Source: Hymenobacter roseosalivarius DSM 11622 (lineage in GTDB: Bacteria > Bacteroidota > Bacteroidia > Cytophagales > Hymenobacteraceae). Taken from it: a stretch of 58,273 nt of DNA. The notes under the pieces are model-generated. The model was not told where the DNA came from. It did not search any database and saw nothing but the letters and a program-made list of their open reading frames with translations. This document shows, piece by piece, positions 1 to 8,158 of the stretch. The position numbers and the translations under genes were made by a program. The stretch spans positions 1-58,273 of the forward strand of contig NZ_FWWW01000044.1 of assembly GCF_900176135.1 (NCBI RefSeq), in the 5' to 3' direction. Within the stretch, counting starts at the first letter, position 1. Each line of letters begins with the position of its first letter.

Positions 1-103
1 TCCCCGGTGGGGAGGGGCTCTAGTTTTAGCTTTAATCTAAAGAGCCCCGAACGCCTTCATCTGACTCCCCCTCCCCGCTGGGAGGGGGCCGGGGGGTGGG
101 GTC
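1..103. repeat. GC-rich edge repeat with two hairpins
   Basis: Non-coding stretch before the first gene. A hairpin pairs GGGGCTCT (14-21) with AGAGCCCC (41-48). A second pairs CCCCCTCCC (67-75) with GGGAGGGGG (80-88). The segment GGGGGCCGGGGGGTGGGG that follows is the inverted counterpart of the element at the right edge of the window (58238-58273). The first 17 bases look like the tail of a third G/C-rich hairpin cut by the window edge. Probably a dispersed intergenic repeat that also terminates transcription from the left. Confidence 0.6.
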
Positions 104-109
104 CACCGC

Positions 110-784
110 ATGCAAGACTCCCAAAACCGCTCTTCCAACGACTTTTTCTGGCCCAGCTACGTGGACCTGATGACGTCCTTGTTTGTGGTGATGCTGGTGT
201 TGTTTGTGTACAGCTTCAAGCTGTTTAAAGACCGCGAAAATGACCTGAAAAAGGCCAATGGCGAGTTGAAGGCTAAAGCCGAGGAGCTGGAGCAAATCAC
301 CAAAATCCGGCGCTCCTTGCAGCGGCTGGAGGGCAAATACTTCCGCTATGACCCGAATCTGGAGCGCCACGAGCTGCTGGTGCCGGTACAGTTCAAGGCC
401 GGGCAGGATGAGATTCAGGATGCCTACAAGCCAGCCTTGCTGCAAGCCGGCCGAACGCTGCGCTCAGTGCTCAAAACCATCAAAACCGAGCAGCCGGTGC
501 GCTATCTGGTTATCGTGGAGGGCATGGCGGCCCGCTACGCCGGCAACGATGCCCGCAACCAATCCCAGGAGCAGCTTACCTACCAGCTCAGCTACCGTCG
601 CGCCCTGAATCTGCTGAATTTCTGGAAGCAGAACGGCCTGAATTTCAGCCAGGACAGCAACATCGAGCTGATTATTGGCGGCAGCGGCTTCTACGGCACC
701 GGCCGCTACCGGGGGGCGAAAGAGGGAAACAACAAGCGGTTCCTGATTCAGGTGATTCCGAAAGTAGGGCGCATTGGCGGGTAA
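110..784 (+). CDS. MotB/ZorB-like OmpA-domain membrane protein
   Basis: A 224-residue protein with one N-terminal membrane segment (about 13-36) directly after FFWPSYVDLMT. Asp19 sits where MotB-type stator proteins carry their proton-binding aspartate. A charged coiled-coil-like linker (about 37-85) follows, then an OmpA-like peptidoglycan-binding domain (about 90-220) with the usual C-terminal pattern (LSYRRALNLLNFW, then IGGSGFYGTG and NKRFLIQVIP). Such proteins work with a MotA/TolQ-like channel protein in motors, Tol-type systems or Zorya defence. No MotA-like partner lies to the right; the left flank is not visible. The next gene is convergent, so this is the last gene of its unit. Placement in a particular system is inference. 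Confidence 0.75.
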   Translation: MQDSQNRSSNDFFWPSYVDLMTSLFVVMLVLFVYSFKLFKDRENDLKKANGELKAKAEELEQITKIRRSLQRLEGKYFRYDPNLERHELLVPVQFKAGQDEIQDAYKPALLQAGRTLRSVLKTIKTEQPVRYLVIVEGMAARYAGNDARNQSQEQLTYQLSYRRALNLLNFWKQNGLNFSQDSNIELIIGGSGFYGTGRYRGAKEGNNKRFLIQVIPKVGRIGG

Positions 785-880
785 GGGCGCGTCGCACGCG
801 CCCATCGTTGTTTGGTTGTTATTCTTTACAGGTTGAATGCATACATCCGTCGTTCAACAACGGGCGCGTGCGACGCGCCC
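785..880. repeat. Inverted pair of GGGCGCG palindromes (terminator/REP-like)
   Basis: Two 19-bp near-palindromes, GGGCGCGTCGCACGCGCCC at 785-803 and its reverse complement at 862-880, face each other across about 58 bp. The inverted match extends into the loop (CGTTGTT against AACAACG). The pair fills the whole gap between the convergent genes at 110-784 and 881-2026, abutting both stop codons. It can fold into one long hairpin or two short ones and probably acts as a bidirectional terminator. It resembles the other small palindromic repeats at 10852, 14347 and 47181. Confidence 0.7.
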
Positions 881-2026
881 CTACAGCAGGCTGGCTTGTA
901 CCGCCTGCAAATGCCGCTTTTCCTTCTTTGGCTTGTTGCGCCGGCCCCACCACACCAGGGTGCCGGTTACGGGCAGACTAGCAGAAATCAAACTAACCAG
1001 AAAAGCCACGATTTTGCCCCCCAGGCCCAGAATCTGGCCGGTGTGGATGTCGTAGTTGGCATCTATCAGCTTCTGTCCACGGCTCTTGCTTGTGTGCGGA
1101 ATGACTTTGAGCAGGCGGGCGGTAGCGGGATGGAAGTAGTATTCGTCGCGGTGGTCGTAGAAGAGGGCGCGCTGGTAGGCAATGGCGTACACGGGCTGGT
1201 CGGCGGGGCCGGGCGCGGCCAGGTGGAGCATTTCGGCGGTGGGTGAGCCACGCCGCACCTGGGCGTAGAACTGGTCGATGAGGGGGCGGCTGGCAGGGGC
1301 AGCAACTTGGGTAGGGACGCTGGGGGGTATTTTTTCGACGGGAAAGTCCTGGCCGACGTTGGTAGTCAGATACACCGCGTCGCGCACCCACTCGTAGCTC
1401 ATCATCAGACCAGTGATGGCCAGTGCCAGGGCAATGCTGGCTGCGTAGAAGCCCAGTACGTTGTGCAGGTCGTAATTCACGCGCCGCCAGCGCCCGGCCC
1501 ACTTGATGGTAAAGCTGCGCCGCCGATCCGTCTTGCGCCTGGGCCACCACAGGATAATGCCCGTCACGAGCATTACCACGAAGATGCTAACTCCAATGCC
1601 TACCACCCACTCGCCGATGGCGGTAGGCAGCAGCAAATACATGTGCAGATGCTGCACAATAGTGAAAAAGTCGCGCTCCAGGTTCTGGTAGTGCAGCTCC
1701 CGGCCGGTGTAGGGGTCGAAAAAAACCGCGTAAGAGCCCCCCGTTTTATCGGTGCCGTACACGATGGTGGAGCGGTCGGGGCCCATGTAAATAACCCAGC
1801 TGGCCGTTAGCTCGGGATGATGGCGCTCGGCTGCTACTTGCAGGCGCGAGGGTGGCAGGGCGGCCGTAGCGGCCGCTTCCACCTTGCGCCACGATTGCGT
1901 AGCGTCCCGAATCTCATCCTGAAACACGAAAATGGCCCCCGTCAGACTCACGACAAACACCACGAGTCCCGACGCGAGTCCGAGCCAGAGGTGGAGCTTA
2001 ACGACAGCTTTTTTGAACGTGGTCAT
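881..2026 (-). CDS. PepSY-associated TM-helix protein (iron-uptake membrane protein)
   Basis: A 381-residue integral membrane protein of the PepSY_TM family. After MTTFKKAVVKLHLWLGLASG comes the first membrane segment (about 13-36), then a periplasmic PepSY-like region. Further membrane segments lie near 140-165, 195-215 and the C-terminus (about 340-365), ending in a basic tail. Members often sit beside siderophore receptors and are thought to help reduce or move ferric siderophores in the inner membrane. It lies 66 bp downstream of the siderophore receptor on the same strand, so the two are probably one transcript. A TTG two codons upstream is possible, but the ATG at 2026 is the better start. 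Confidence 0.85.
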   Translation of the reverse strand: MTTFKKAVVKLHLWLGLASGLVVFVVSLTGAIFVFQDEIRDATQSWRKVEAAATAALPPSRLQVAAERHHPELTASWVIYMGPDRSTIVYGTDKTGGSYAVFFDPYTGRELHYQNLERDFFTIVQHLHMYLLLPTAIGEWVVGIGVSIFVVMLVTGIILWWPRRKTDRRRSFTIKWAGRWRRVNYDLHNVLGFYAASIALALAITGLMMSYEWVRDAVYLTTNVGQDFPVEKIPPSVPTQVAAPASRPLIDQFYAQVRRGSPTAEMLHLAAPGPADQPVYAIAYQRALFYDHRDEYYFHPATARLLKVIPHTSKSRGQKLIDANYDIHTGQILGLGGKIVAFLVSLISASLPVTGTLVWWGRRNKPKKEKRHLQAVQASLL

Positions 2027-2092
2027 AAGCAAAATTGCGACTGACTGTCATTCCTCGTCTCTGTTTGCAGCGCAGAATACTCGGAATGACAA

Positions 2093-4546
2093 TTAAAACT
2101 TATAGGCTACGCTGCCCACGAAGCTGCGGAGCTTCTGCGGATTCATGGTAGTATAGCCAATCCAGTACCGCTCGTTGGTCAGGTTGTCTACTTTGGCCGA
2201 AATCCGGATCTTGGGCTGGTCGTAGAAAACGGCGGCGTTCAGGACGGTGTAGGCGGGCAACACGAAAACGCTGGCCGTGGTGTTCTGGATCTTGTTGTCG
2301 CTGGCATAATTGCCCCCCAGACCCAGTCCGAAGCCTTTTAAGGCCGTTTCGGGCAGGCGGTAGCTCAGCCACAGGTTGGCCAGGTAGGGCGAGGAAGCTG
2401 TAGCTGGGCGGCGGCCCGTGTCGAGGGCGGTGGCGCGCTCCAGGCGGGAGTCGTTGTAAGTAAAACCCGCCACGGCGTTGAAGCCCTGGAAAGGGTTGGC
2501 TACCAGGTCGAACTCCAGGCCGCGGCTGCGCTGGGTACCGTCCTGGGTTTGGGCAAAGCGGGCAGCGGCTTCGGGGCGCGGGTCGGCGCGGAGCAGGTTT
2601 TGCACCCGGATATCGTAATAGCTGAGCGTGGCGGTGAGCTTGCCTTCCAGGGCGTCTACTTTCACGCCGCCTTCCCACTGGTTCGCCTGCTCCAGCTCGG
2701 CCACGCGCTGGGTGGTGCTATCAGGCAGGGCCACGTCGTAGGCTAGGTAGGAGCCGCGGTTGTTGAAGCTGTTCTGGTAGTTGGCAAACAGCGACACCTT
2801 ATCCTTGATGGGCTGAAACACGACCCCGAACTTCGGCGATAAGGCCGTTTGATTGTAGACCGGCACCTCGCTGCCCACCCGGCCGCCCTGATTCTCGAAG
2901 CGGTCCACGCGCAGGGCCGCCAGCACGCTCAGGTGGTCAGTCAGGTTCAGCACTTCGGAGGCGAAGGCGCTGTAGGTGTTGATTTTGGTGGTGATGGGAT
3001 AAGTGAAATCGGGCGGGCCGGCGGCGTAGAGAGCGGCCATCGTGGTGCCATTAAACTGACCGTAGTCGAAACCCGGCTGATTCAGGGGCACTACATCGAG
3101 CTGGCTGCCGAAGAAATTCTGGTTGGAATCAATGCGCAGAAAGTCCAGGCCCAGAACTACGCGGTTGCGAAGACGGCCGAGCTGGAAGTCGCCGTTAAAA
3201 AGCTGCTGCACCTCAACTACCTGCTCGTAGCTGTCGCGGGTCGATTGGTCGGCGCGAGCCAGAAAATTGCCCCCCGGCGCGGCATTGGGGTTGTTGGTTG
3301 CCACGGCATCGGGCACCAGATAGAAATAAGAGCCGAAGCCTTCGGAGAAGCTGCGGCTGGCCGAGAAATTGGTCGACGAAGTGAAGGCCGACGACAGGCG
3401 GTAATTCACCTGACCGAAGAAATTGGTGCTGCGCGAGGTTTGCTCCAGCCCGTTGCCCCTATAGGAGTTCTTATAGTCCAGGCTCAGCTCATCGGCCCGC
3501 GAAGCTCCCAGCTGGGGTGCCGGGAAGTAGAAAAAGATGATCTGCTTGCCCACGTTGCGGCCCCGGTACAGCTCGGCATCGAGGTTGATTGTGAGGCGCT
3601 CGGTGGGTCGGAATGATAAGCTGGGGGCAATAGTCAGGTTACGGTTAAAGCCCTGACCCTGGAAGTTATCCTCGTACTGATAGGCCGTGTTTAGGCGAAA
3701 AGCCAGGGTTTTGGCGGTGTTTAGTGGCGTATTCACGTCGGCACTGAGGCGGTGGAAGCCGTAGCTGCCGGCCGCCGCCGCTACTTCGCCCCCGAAGGTC
3801 TCATAGGGCTTCTTCGTGACGCGGTTGATCAGGCCACCATAGGAGGTGAGGGCGCTGCCGTAGAGCGTGGCCGACGGGCCTTTAATAATCTCGACTTTCT
3901 CCAGATTCACCGCGTCTACGTTGCCGCTCACGTTGCCGGCCAGGCCGTTGCGCAGCTGGCTCTGTACGATGTAGCCGCGGGTGTTGTAGTAGCTGCCGCC
4001 GTCGCCGGCCCGGCCGGTGGCCTCCCACATACGCTGCACGCCGGGCGCGTTGCGCAGGGCCTCGTCCACGGTAAACACCAGCTGCTCGGTCAGTAGCTCC
4101 TTGCCCACAGTATTGTACACCTGCGGGTTTTCCAGGTTTTGCAGGGGCATTTTGGCCGCGTAGTCCGACTGCTTGCGGGCAAACTTGTTTACCCTGGCCC
4201 CGCTTACCACTACCTCCTGGAGCTGTTGGGCATTCTCAGTCAGCACAAAGTCCAGCGTAGCACTTTGGCCGTCGGTCACCGTTACCATCTTCTCCGCTGG
4301 TTTCAGGCCAAGCGCCGACACTACTAAGGTATAGGTACCGGTCCGCATGCGGTCCAGCACATACTCGCCCTGACTGTTGGTGATAGTGCCCTGACCACGG
4401 TCTTTTAAGCCTACCGTTACGGCCTCGGCCGGGCTACCATCGGAAGTAGTGACGCGACCCCGAATGGCGGAAGTTTGCTGGGCTTGGGCAGTTATAACAG
4501 ATCCCGCGAGACTAGCAACCAAGCTTAAAGTACGAAGAAGGGACAT
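2093..4546 (-). CDS. TonB-dependent siderophore receptor
   Basis: An 817-residue outer-membrane receptor. Order: signal peptide (about 1-23, ending AQAQ), carboxypeptidase-regulatory-like domain (about 25-105, RVTTSDGSPAEAVTV), plug domain (about 120-240, with VEIIKGPSATLYGS), then a 22-strand-type barrel ending in the aromatic terminus VAYKF. The NTRGYIVQ segment and plug are typical of FhuA/FpvA-type ferric siderophore receptors. The longer frame starts at TTG 4582, but the ATG at 4546 gives a clean signal peptide and lies just downstream of a pair of palindromes, so it is preferred. The neighbouring PepSY gene supports an iron role. The exact siderophore cannot be told. Confidence 0.9.
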   Translation of the reverse strand: MSLLRTLSLVASLAGSVITAQAQQTSAIRGRVTTSDGSPAEAVTVGLKDRGQGTITNSQGEYVLDRMRTGTYTLVVSALGLKPAEKMVTVTDGQSATLDFVLTENAQQLQEVVVSGARVNKFARKQSDYAAKMPLQNLENPQVYNTVGKELLTEQLVFTVDEALRNAPGVQRMWEATGRAGDGGSYYNTRGYIVQSQLRNGLAGNVSGNVDAVNLEKVEIIKGPSATLYGSALTSYGGLINRVTKKPYETFGGEVAAAAGSYGFHRLSADVNTPLNTAKTLAFRLNTAYQYEDNFQGQGFNRNLTIAPSLSFRPTERLTINLDAELYRGRNVGKQIIFFYFPAPQLGASRADELSLDYKNSYRGNGLEQTSRSTNFFGQVNYRLSSAFTSSTNFSASRSFSEGFGSYFYLVPDAVATNNPNAAPGGNFLARADQSTRDSYEQVVEVQQLFNGDFQLGRLRNRVVLGLDFLRIDSNQNFFGSQLDVVPLNQPGFDYGQFNGTTMAALYAAGPPDFTYPITTKINTYSAFASEVLNLTDHLSVLAALRVDRFENQGGRVGSEVPVYNQTALSPKFGVVFQPIKDKVSLFANYQNSFNNRGSYLAYDVALPDSTTQRVAELEQANQWEGGVKVDALEGKLTATLSYYDIRVQNLLRADPRPEAAARFAQTQDGTQRSRGLEFDLVANPFQGFNAVAGFTYNDSRLERATALDTGRRPATASSPYLANLWLSYRLPETALKGFGLGLGGNYASDNKIQNTTASVFVLPAYTVLNAAVFYDQPKIRISAKVDNLTNERYWIGYTTMNPQKLRSFVGSVAYKF

Positions 4547-4556
4547 CAGGTATTTA

Positions 4557-4618
4557 TTAAGAATCTTTCTAAAGAGTCCCAAAGGAACAATAAATTTGTT
4601 ATTTAGAAAAATTCTTAA
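4557..4618. promoter_or_regulatory. Paired 17-bp palindromic operator upstream of the siderophore receptor
   Basis: TTAAGAATCTTTCTAAA (4557-4573) and TTTAGAAAAATTCTTAA (4602-4618) are two near-copies, in opposite orientation, of one 17-bp palindrome with half-site TTTAGAA/TTAAGAA. The proximal copy ends 11 bp before the ATG at 4546. Two evenly built dyads in front of an iron-uptake unit suggest a metal-responsive repressor site of the Fur or DtxR type. The regulator is inferred; the repeats are seen directly. The remaining bases up to 4864 are AT-rich with no other gene. Confidence 0.55.
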
Positions 4619-4828
4619 TAGATAAATAATCGCTTGGCAGCCCCTATATGGTTCCTTCGTAAGCCTTGTTCAGTTAGGGAGAAGGCTTCATGTAGAAAGA
4701 ATTCTCGCAGTTACGATTGGTATTTAAAATTCCTTCTCGACTGGTTATTAGCACTAAGGATAAGCTCGGTAGCTTTATATATTACAACAAATCATGCCGC
4801 AATATGCTATAACATATAGTTCGTCGGT

Positions 4829-4836
4829 TATCTTCG
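4829..4836 (+). promoter_or_regulatory. Candidate -7 element (TATCTTCG)
   Basis: TATCTTCG is one base off the Bacteroidota -7 consensus TAnnTTTG and lies 29 bp before the ATG of the prolyl oligopeptidase gene. No clear TTTG -33 partner is visible at the usual distance, so the call is weak. Confidence 0.3.
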
Positions 4837-4864
4837 GCCTCTATTCCGACCCAGCTCACACCTC

Positions 4865-7063
4865 ATGCACATCACCAAATACCCGCTGCTGGCTTTGCTG
4901 GCACTGGCAGCTTGCCGCTCAGCGGGACCAACTGCTAAATCAGCGTCAACTTATTCGGCTAACCCTCATATGGCAGCCGTTACCCCAGCCAGCTCCTCTG
5001 TGAAGTATCCCGAAACCCGCAAATCCAATCAGGTAGATGATTACCATGGCACGCCCGTAGCCGACCCTTACCGCTGGCTCGAAGACCTCGACTCGCCCGA
5101 AACAAAGGCGTGGGTGGCGGCCCAGAACAAGCTTACTTTTGGCTACTTAGAAAAGATACCGTTTCGTGACCAGATTCGGGAGCGCCTGACCGCCATCTGG
5201 AACTACGAGCGCTACGGTGTGCCGCAGGTGGAAGATGGGCAGCTGTATTTCTCCAAAAATGATGGTTTGCAGAACCAGGCGGTGCTGTACGTGCAGAAAA
5301 ATGCCCCCCAGAGCGAGCCGGAAGTGTTGCTCGACCCCAATAAGTTCTCCACCGACGGCACTACCGCTCTCAGCGGTACTTATTTCTCCAACGACCACCG
5401 CTACATGGCCTACGCCACCTCGGGCGGTGGCTCCGACTGGCTGAAGGTGAGAGTGTTAGACCTGAAAACGCGGGAGCCACTCAAAGATGAGCTGGAGTGG
5501 GTGAAAGTATCGGGAGTGGCGTGGGCAAAGGATGGGTTTTACTATAGCCGCTACGCCGCGCCCAAAGCCGGCGAAAACCAGCTGGCCGGCAAAAACGAGT
5601 TTCACCAGGTATACTATCACCAGCTGGGCACGCCCCAGCAGGCAGATAAGCTAGTGTACGAAAACAAAAAAATGCCGCTGGGTTTCCGCTTCGCGGGCAC
5701 CACCGAGGACGAGCGGTTTCTGGTGCTGAGCCTGACCGACGGCGTGGCCGACGGCAACCGCCTGGCCGTGCGCGACCTCACCGACGCGAAGCAGGCCGAC
5801 AAATTCACTACCCTTATCAGCAGCTACGAGCACAATAACTCGGTAGTGGGCAGCGTGGGGGGCAAATTATTGGTGCTCACCAATTATCAGGCACCTCTTT
5901 ACCGGCTAGTGCTCATCGACCCCAAAAAGCCGCAGCAAGCCAACTGGAAAACGGTATTGCCTGAAACCACCTATAAGCTTGATAACGTGGAGCAGGCAGG
6001 TGGCCGCCTGATTGCTACTTACCTGAAGGATGCCAGCAGCCAGGTGAAAGTGTACAGCGAATCTGGTGAGTTTCAGAATGACGTGGAGCTGCCGGCCATC
6101 GGTACGGCGGCGGGCTTTGGCGGGCGCCGCGACGCGAAGGAAGTGTACTACGCGTTCACCTCCTTTACATACCCGACCACTATTTACAAATACGACCTCG
6201 CCACCAAGCAAAGCACGGTTTTTCAGGCCCCGAAAGTGGAGGTAATGCCCGATGATTACCTCACGACGCAGGTCTTCTATAGCAGCAAAGACGGCACGAA
6301 GATTCCGATGTTTATCGTGCACAAAAAAGGGCTGAAGCTGGACGGCAAGAATCCCACTTACCTTTATGCTTACGGCGGCTTCGACATTTCCCTGACGCCT
6401 TCCTTTAGCGTAGCGCGCATGCTATGGCTGGAGAATGGTGGCGTGCTGGCCGTGGCCAACCTGCGGGGCGGCGGCGAGTATGGCGAGGCCTGGCACAAAG
6501 CCGGCATGACGCCGAACAAGCAAAACGTATTCGACGACTTTATTGCTGCCGCCGAGTATTTGTCGGTACAGAGCTACACGTCGCCCAAGCACCTGGCTAT
6601 CGCGGGCGGCTCGAATGGCGGCTTGCTGGTGGGTGCCACCATGATTCAGCGGCCCGATGTGGCGCGCGTGGCCTTGCCGGCCGTAGGCGTGATGGATATG
6701 CTGCGCTACCAGAAGTTTACCATCGGCTGGAACTGGGCTCCCGAGTACGGCACTTCCGACAATTACGCGCAGTTTCAGAACCTCTACAGCTTCTCGCCGC
6801 TGCACACGTTGAAGCAAGGCGCCGACTATCCGGCCACCATGATTACCACTGCCGACCACGACGACCGGGTGGTACCGGCTCACTCATTTAAGTTTGCCGC
6901 CGCGTTGCAAGAAAAAGCTGGTGGTGCCAACCCGCAGCTTATCCGCGTAGACGTGAATGCGGGCCACGGCGCGGGCAAGAGCACTAAGCTGCAAATTCAG
7001 GAATGGGCCGATGTGTGGGCCTTCACCTACTACAGCATGGGCCTGAATCCCTACGGAAAATAA
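4865..7063 (+). CDS. Prolyl oligopeptidase family lipoprotein (S9A)
   Basis: A 732-residue serine peptidase that cleaves after proline in short peptides. The N-terminus is a lipoprotein signal with lipobox LAAC (Cys17), placing it in the periplasm or on the outer membrane. After a linker comes the family start YPETRKSNQVDDYHG...DPYRWLED, a seven-bladed propeller (about 110-470), and the alpha/beta-hydrolase domain. Catalytic Ser583 lies in GGSNGG, the Asp in DHDDRVVP (about 664-667), and His701 in AGHGAGK, so the triad is complete. Length fits the family. It stands alone, with a terminator directly after it. Confidence 0.93.
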   Translation: MHITKYPLLALLALAACRSAGPTAKSASTYSANPHMAAVTPASSSVKYPETRKSNQVDDYHGTPVADPYRWLEDLDSPETKAWVAAQNKLTFGYLEKIPFRDQIRERLTAIWNYERYGVPQVEDGQLYFSKNDGLQNQAVLYVQKNAPQSEPEVLLDPNKFSTDGTTALSGTYFSNDHRYMAYATSGGGSDWLKVRVLDLKTREPLKDELEWVKVSGVAWAKDGFYYSRYAAPKAGENQLAGKNEFHQVYYHQLGTPQQADKLVYENKKMPLGFRFAGTTEDERFLVLSLTDGVADGNRLAVRDLTDAKQADKFTTLISSYEHNNSVVGSVGGKLLVLTNYQAPLYRLVLIDPKKPQQANWKTVLPETTYKLDNVEQAGGRLIATYLKDASSQVKVYSESGEFQNDVELPAIGTAAGFGGRRDAKEVYYAFTSFTYPTTIYKYDLATKQSTVFQAPKVEVMPDDYLTTQVFYSSKDGTKIPMFIVHKKGLKLDGKNPTYLYAYGGFDISLTPSFSVARMLWLENGGVLAVANLRGGGEYGEAWHKAGMTPNKQNVFDDFIAAAEYLSVQSYTSPKHLAIAGGSNGGLLVGATMIQRPDVARVALPAVGVMDMLRYQKFTIGWNWAPEYGTSDNYAQFQNLYSFSPLHTLKQGADYPATMITTADHDDRVVPAHSFKFAAALQEKAGGANPQLIRVDVNAGHGAGKSTKLQIQEWADVWAFTYYSMGLNPYGK

Positions 7064-7068
7064 GCGCG

Positions 7069-7133
7069 AAAAAGCCCCCCAGCGGTTCAGCTTACCAGCA
7101 ATGTGAGAAGAAATAGCCACTGGGGGCTTTTTT
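7069..7133. terminator. Terminator built from the GCCCCCC word
   Basis: AAAAAGCCCCCCAGCGG (7069-7085) pairs, with a bulge, with CCACTGGGGGCTTTTTT (7117-7133). The loop is about 31 nt and a T-run follows on the + strand. It lies six bases after the prolyl oligopeptidase stop codon. Both arms contain the iterated W4-GCCCCC-AG word described in the findings. Confidence 0.75.
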
Positions 7134-7161
7134 CCGTACTAACCTTTCGCGGGTCGCTTTG

Positions 7162-7169
7162 TATCTTGC
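7162..7169 (+). promoter_or_regulatory. Candidate -7 element (TATCTTGC)
   Basis: TATCTTGC lies 38 bp before the ATG at 7207 and resembles the Bacteroidota -7 consensus TAnnTTTG. It starts inside the longer open frame (from 7159), which supports the shorter start of the following gene. No strong -33 element is seen. Confidence 0.35.
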
Positions 7170-7206
7170 GGCCCGAAACCCAATTGCCCGCCTTATTCGG
7201 CTGTTT

Positions 7207-7440
7207 ATGAAGAAAACGCTTGTGCTCGGTCTGTTGGCCGGGGCTTCCCTGACCCTATCCGTGACCTCATGCAAGAATCCGGATTATAAAAACATGGATG
7301 AGAATGTGGTTGTAAAGCCCCTGCCGCCCATCCCCGCCGCTGCCGACACCACCGGCGGCAAGCCCGACCCCAACGTGCCCCGCGAAATAAACGCCGTCAA
7401 CGCCACGGAGGATATCAAGAATATGCAGCCTCAGATGTAG
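7207..7440 (+). CDS. Small hypothetical lipoprotein
   Basis: A 77-residue protein starting MKKTLVLGLLAGASLTLSVT and then SCKN, a lipoprotein signal with the acylated cysteine at residue 22. The mature part is short, proline-rich and hydrophilic (KPLPPIPAAADTTGG) with no recognised domain. The open frame extends upstream to 7159, but the promoter-like site at 7162 and the signal peptide argue for the ATG at 7207. Function unknown. Confidence 0.65.
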   Translation: MKKTLVLGLLAGASLTLSVTSCKNPDYKNMDENVVVKPLPPIPAAADTTGGKPDPNVPREINAVNATEDIKNMQPQM

Positions 7441-7443
7441 GCT

Positions 7444-7554
7444 CAATGAGTAATTAAGAATGAAAGATGAGCAATGGTCGAAAGCCGTTGCTCATCTTTG
7501 TTTTAACTCGCCTGCGTTGCTCATTATTAATTGCTCACTGTTAATTACTCATTG
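7444..7554. repeat. Nested hairpin with word-type arms (terminator inside)
   Basis: The outer arms CAATGAGTAATTAA (7444-7457) and TTAATTACTCATTG (7541-7554) match perfectly. An inner hairpin pairs AAAGATGAGCAATGG (7463-7477) with CCGTTGCTCATCTTT (7485-7499), followed by TGTTTT, and probably terminates the lipoprotein gene. The arms consist of degenerate repeats of AATGAG/AATTAA-like words. The architecture matches the ATP synthase gap elements at 43161, 43809 and 46063, though the words differ. Confidence 0.65.
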
Positions 7555-7557
7555 CCC

Positions 7558-8070
7558 ATGAACATCCGCCGCGGCACCCGCGCCGATTTGCCCCAAGTGC
7601 TGTCTCTTATTCAGGAACTGGCCGTGTACGAGCGCGCCCCCCACGAAGTGACTAACACCTTGGCCGACATGGAACGTGACGGCTTCGGCCCCGACCCCAT
7701 TTTCAAGTTTTTCGTGGCCGAAAAAGCCCCCCAACATATCGTGGGGCTGGCTTTATATTACACCGCCTACTCTACCTGGAAAGGCCGGATGCTGTTTCTT
7801 GAAGACCTAGTCGTGACGGAAGCAGTCCGCGGTACGGGCCTCGGCAAGCTGCTCTTCGACGCGGTAGTGGCCGAGGCACGGGCCACCGGCGCGCACCGCA
7901 TGAAATGGCAGGTGCTGGAGTGGAATGAGCCCGCCATCGGCTTCTACAAGAAGATTGGGGCCAACCTCGATCCGGAATGGTACAACGGCAACCTCAGCGC
8001 CGAGCAGCTGCAAACTTATGCCTGCGCGCCTGCCGCGGAAGCCGCCGTAGCAAATGCCCCCCATAGCTAG
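7558..8070 (+). CDS. GNAT-family N-acetyltransferase (diamine/SAT-like)
   Basis: A 170-residue acetyl-CoA-dependent N-acetyltransferase. It begins MNIRRGTRADLPQVLSLIQE, the usual first strand and helix. It carries LEDLVVTEAVRGTGLGKLLF, the beta4 and acetyl-CoA pyrophosphate loop (R/Q-x-x-G-x-G/A). WNEPAIGFYKKIGA near the C-terminus is the typical last motif. The LYYTAYSTWKGRMLFLEDL pattern resembles spermidine/spermine or thialysine acetyltransferases, so an amine substrate is likely but not shown. A TTG start at 7531 is possible but lies inside the hairpin; the ATG at 7558 is preferred. Confidence 0.85.
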   Translation: MNIRRGTRADLPQVLSLIQELAVYERAPHEVTNTLADMERDGFGPDPIFKFFVAEKAPQHIVGLALYYTAYSTWKGRMLFLEDLVVTEAVRGTGLGKLLFDAVVAEARATGAHRMKWQVLEWNEPAIGFYKKIGANLDPEWYNGNLSAEQLQTYACAPAAEAAVANAPHS

Positions 8071-8092
8071 TTAGAAAGTATAGTTATCTCTA

Positions 8093-8142
8093 ACACTACA
8101 AAAAGAGCCGTTCCTGACCAGGAACGGCTCTTTTTGTAGTGT
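8093..8142. terminator. Bidirectional terminator
   Basis: A perfect 22-bp stem: ACACTACAAAAAGAGCCGTTCC (8093-8114) pairs with 8121-8142 around the loop TGACCA, with T-runs on both strands. It sits between the convergent GNAT gene (ends 8070) and the DUF4286 gene (ends 8159) and serves both. Confidence 0.9.
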
Positions 8143-8158
8143 TTCCACTGCGAGCAAC

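Noticed and set aside
110..784. Calling the first gene zorB of a Zorya defence system
   Set aside because: The MotB/OmpA design fits, but zorA is not visible and zorC/zorD/zorE do not follow; kept as ZorB-like only.
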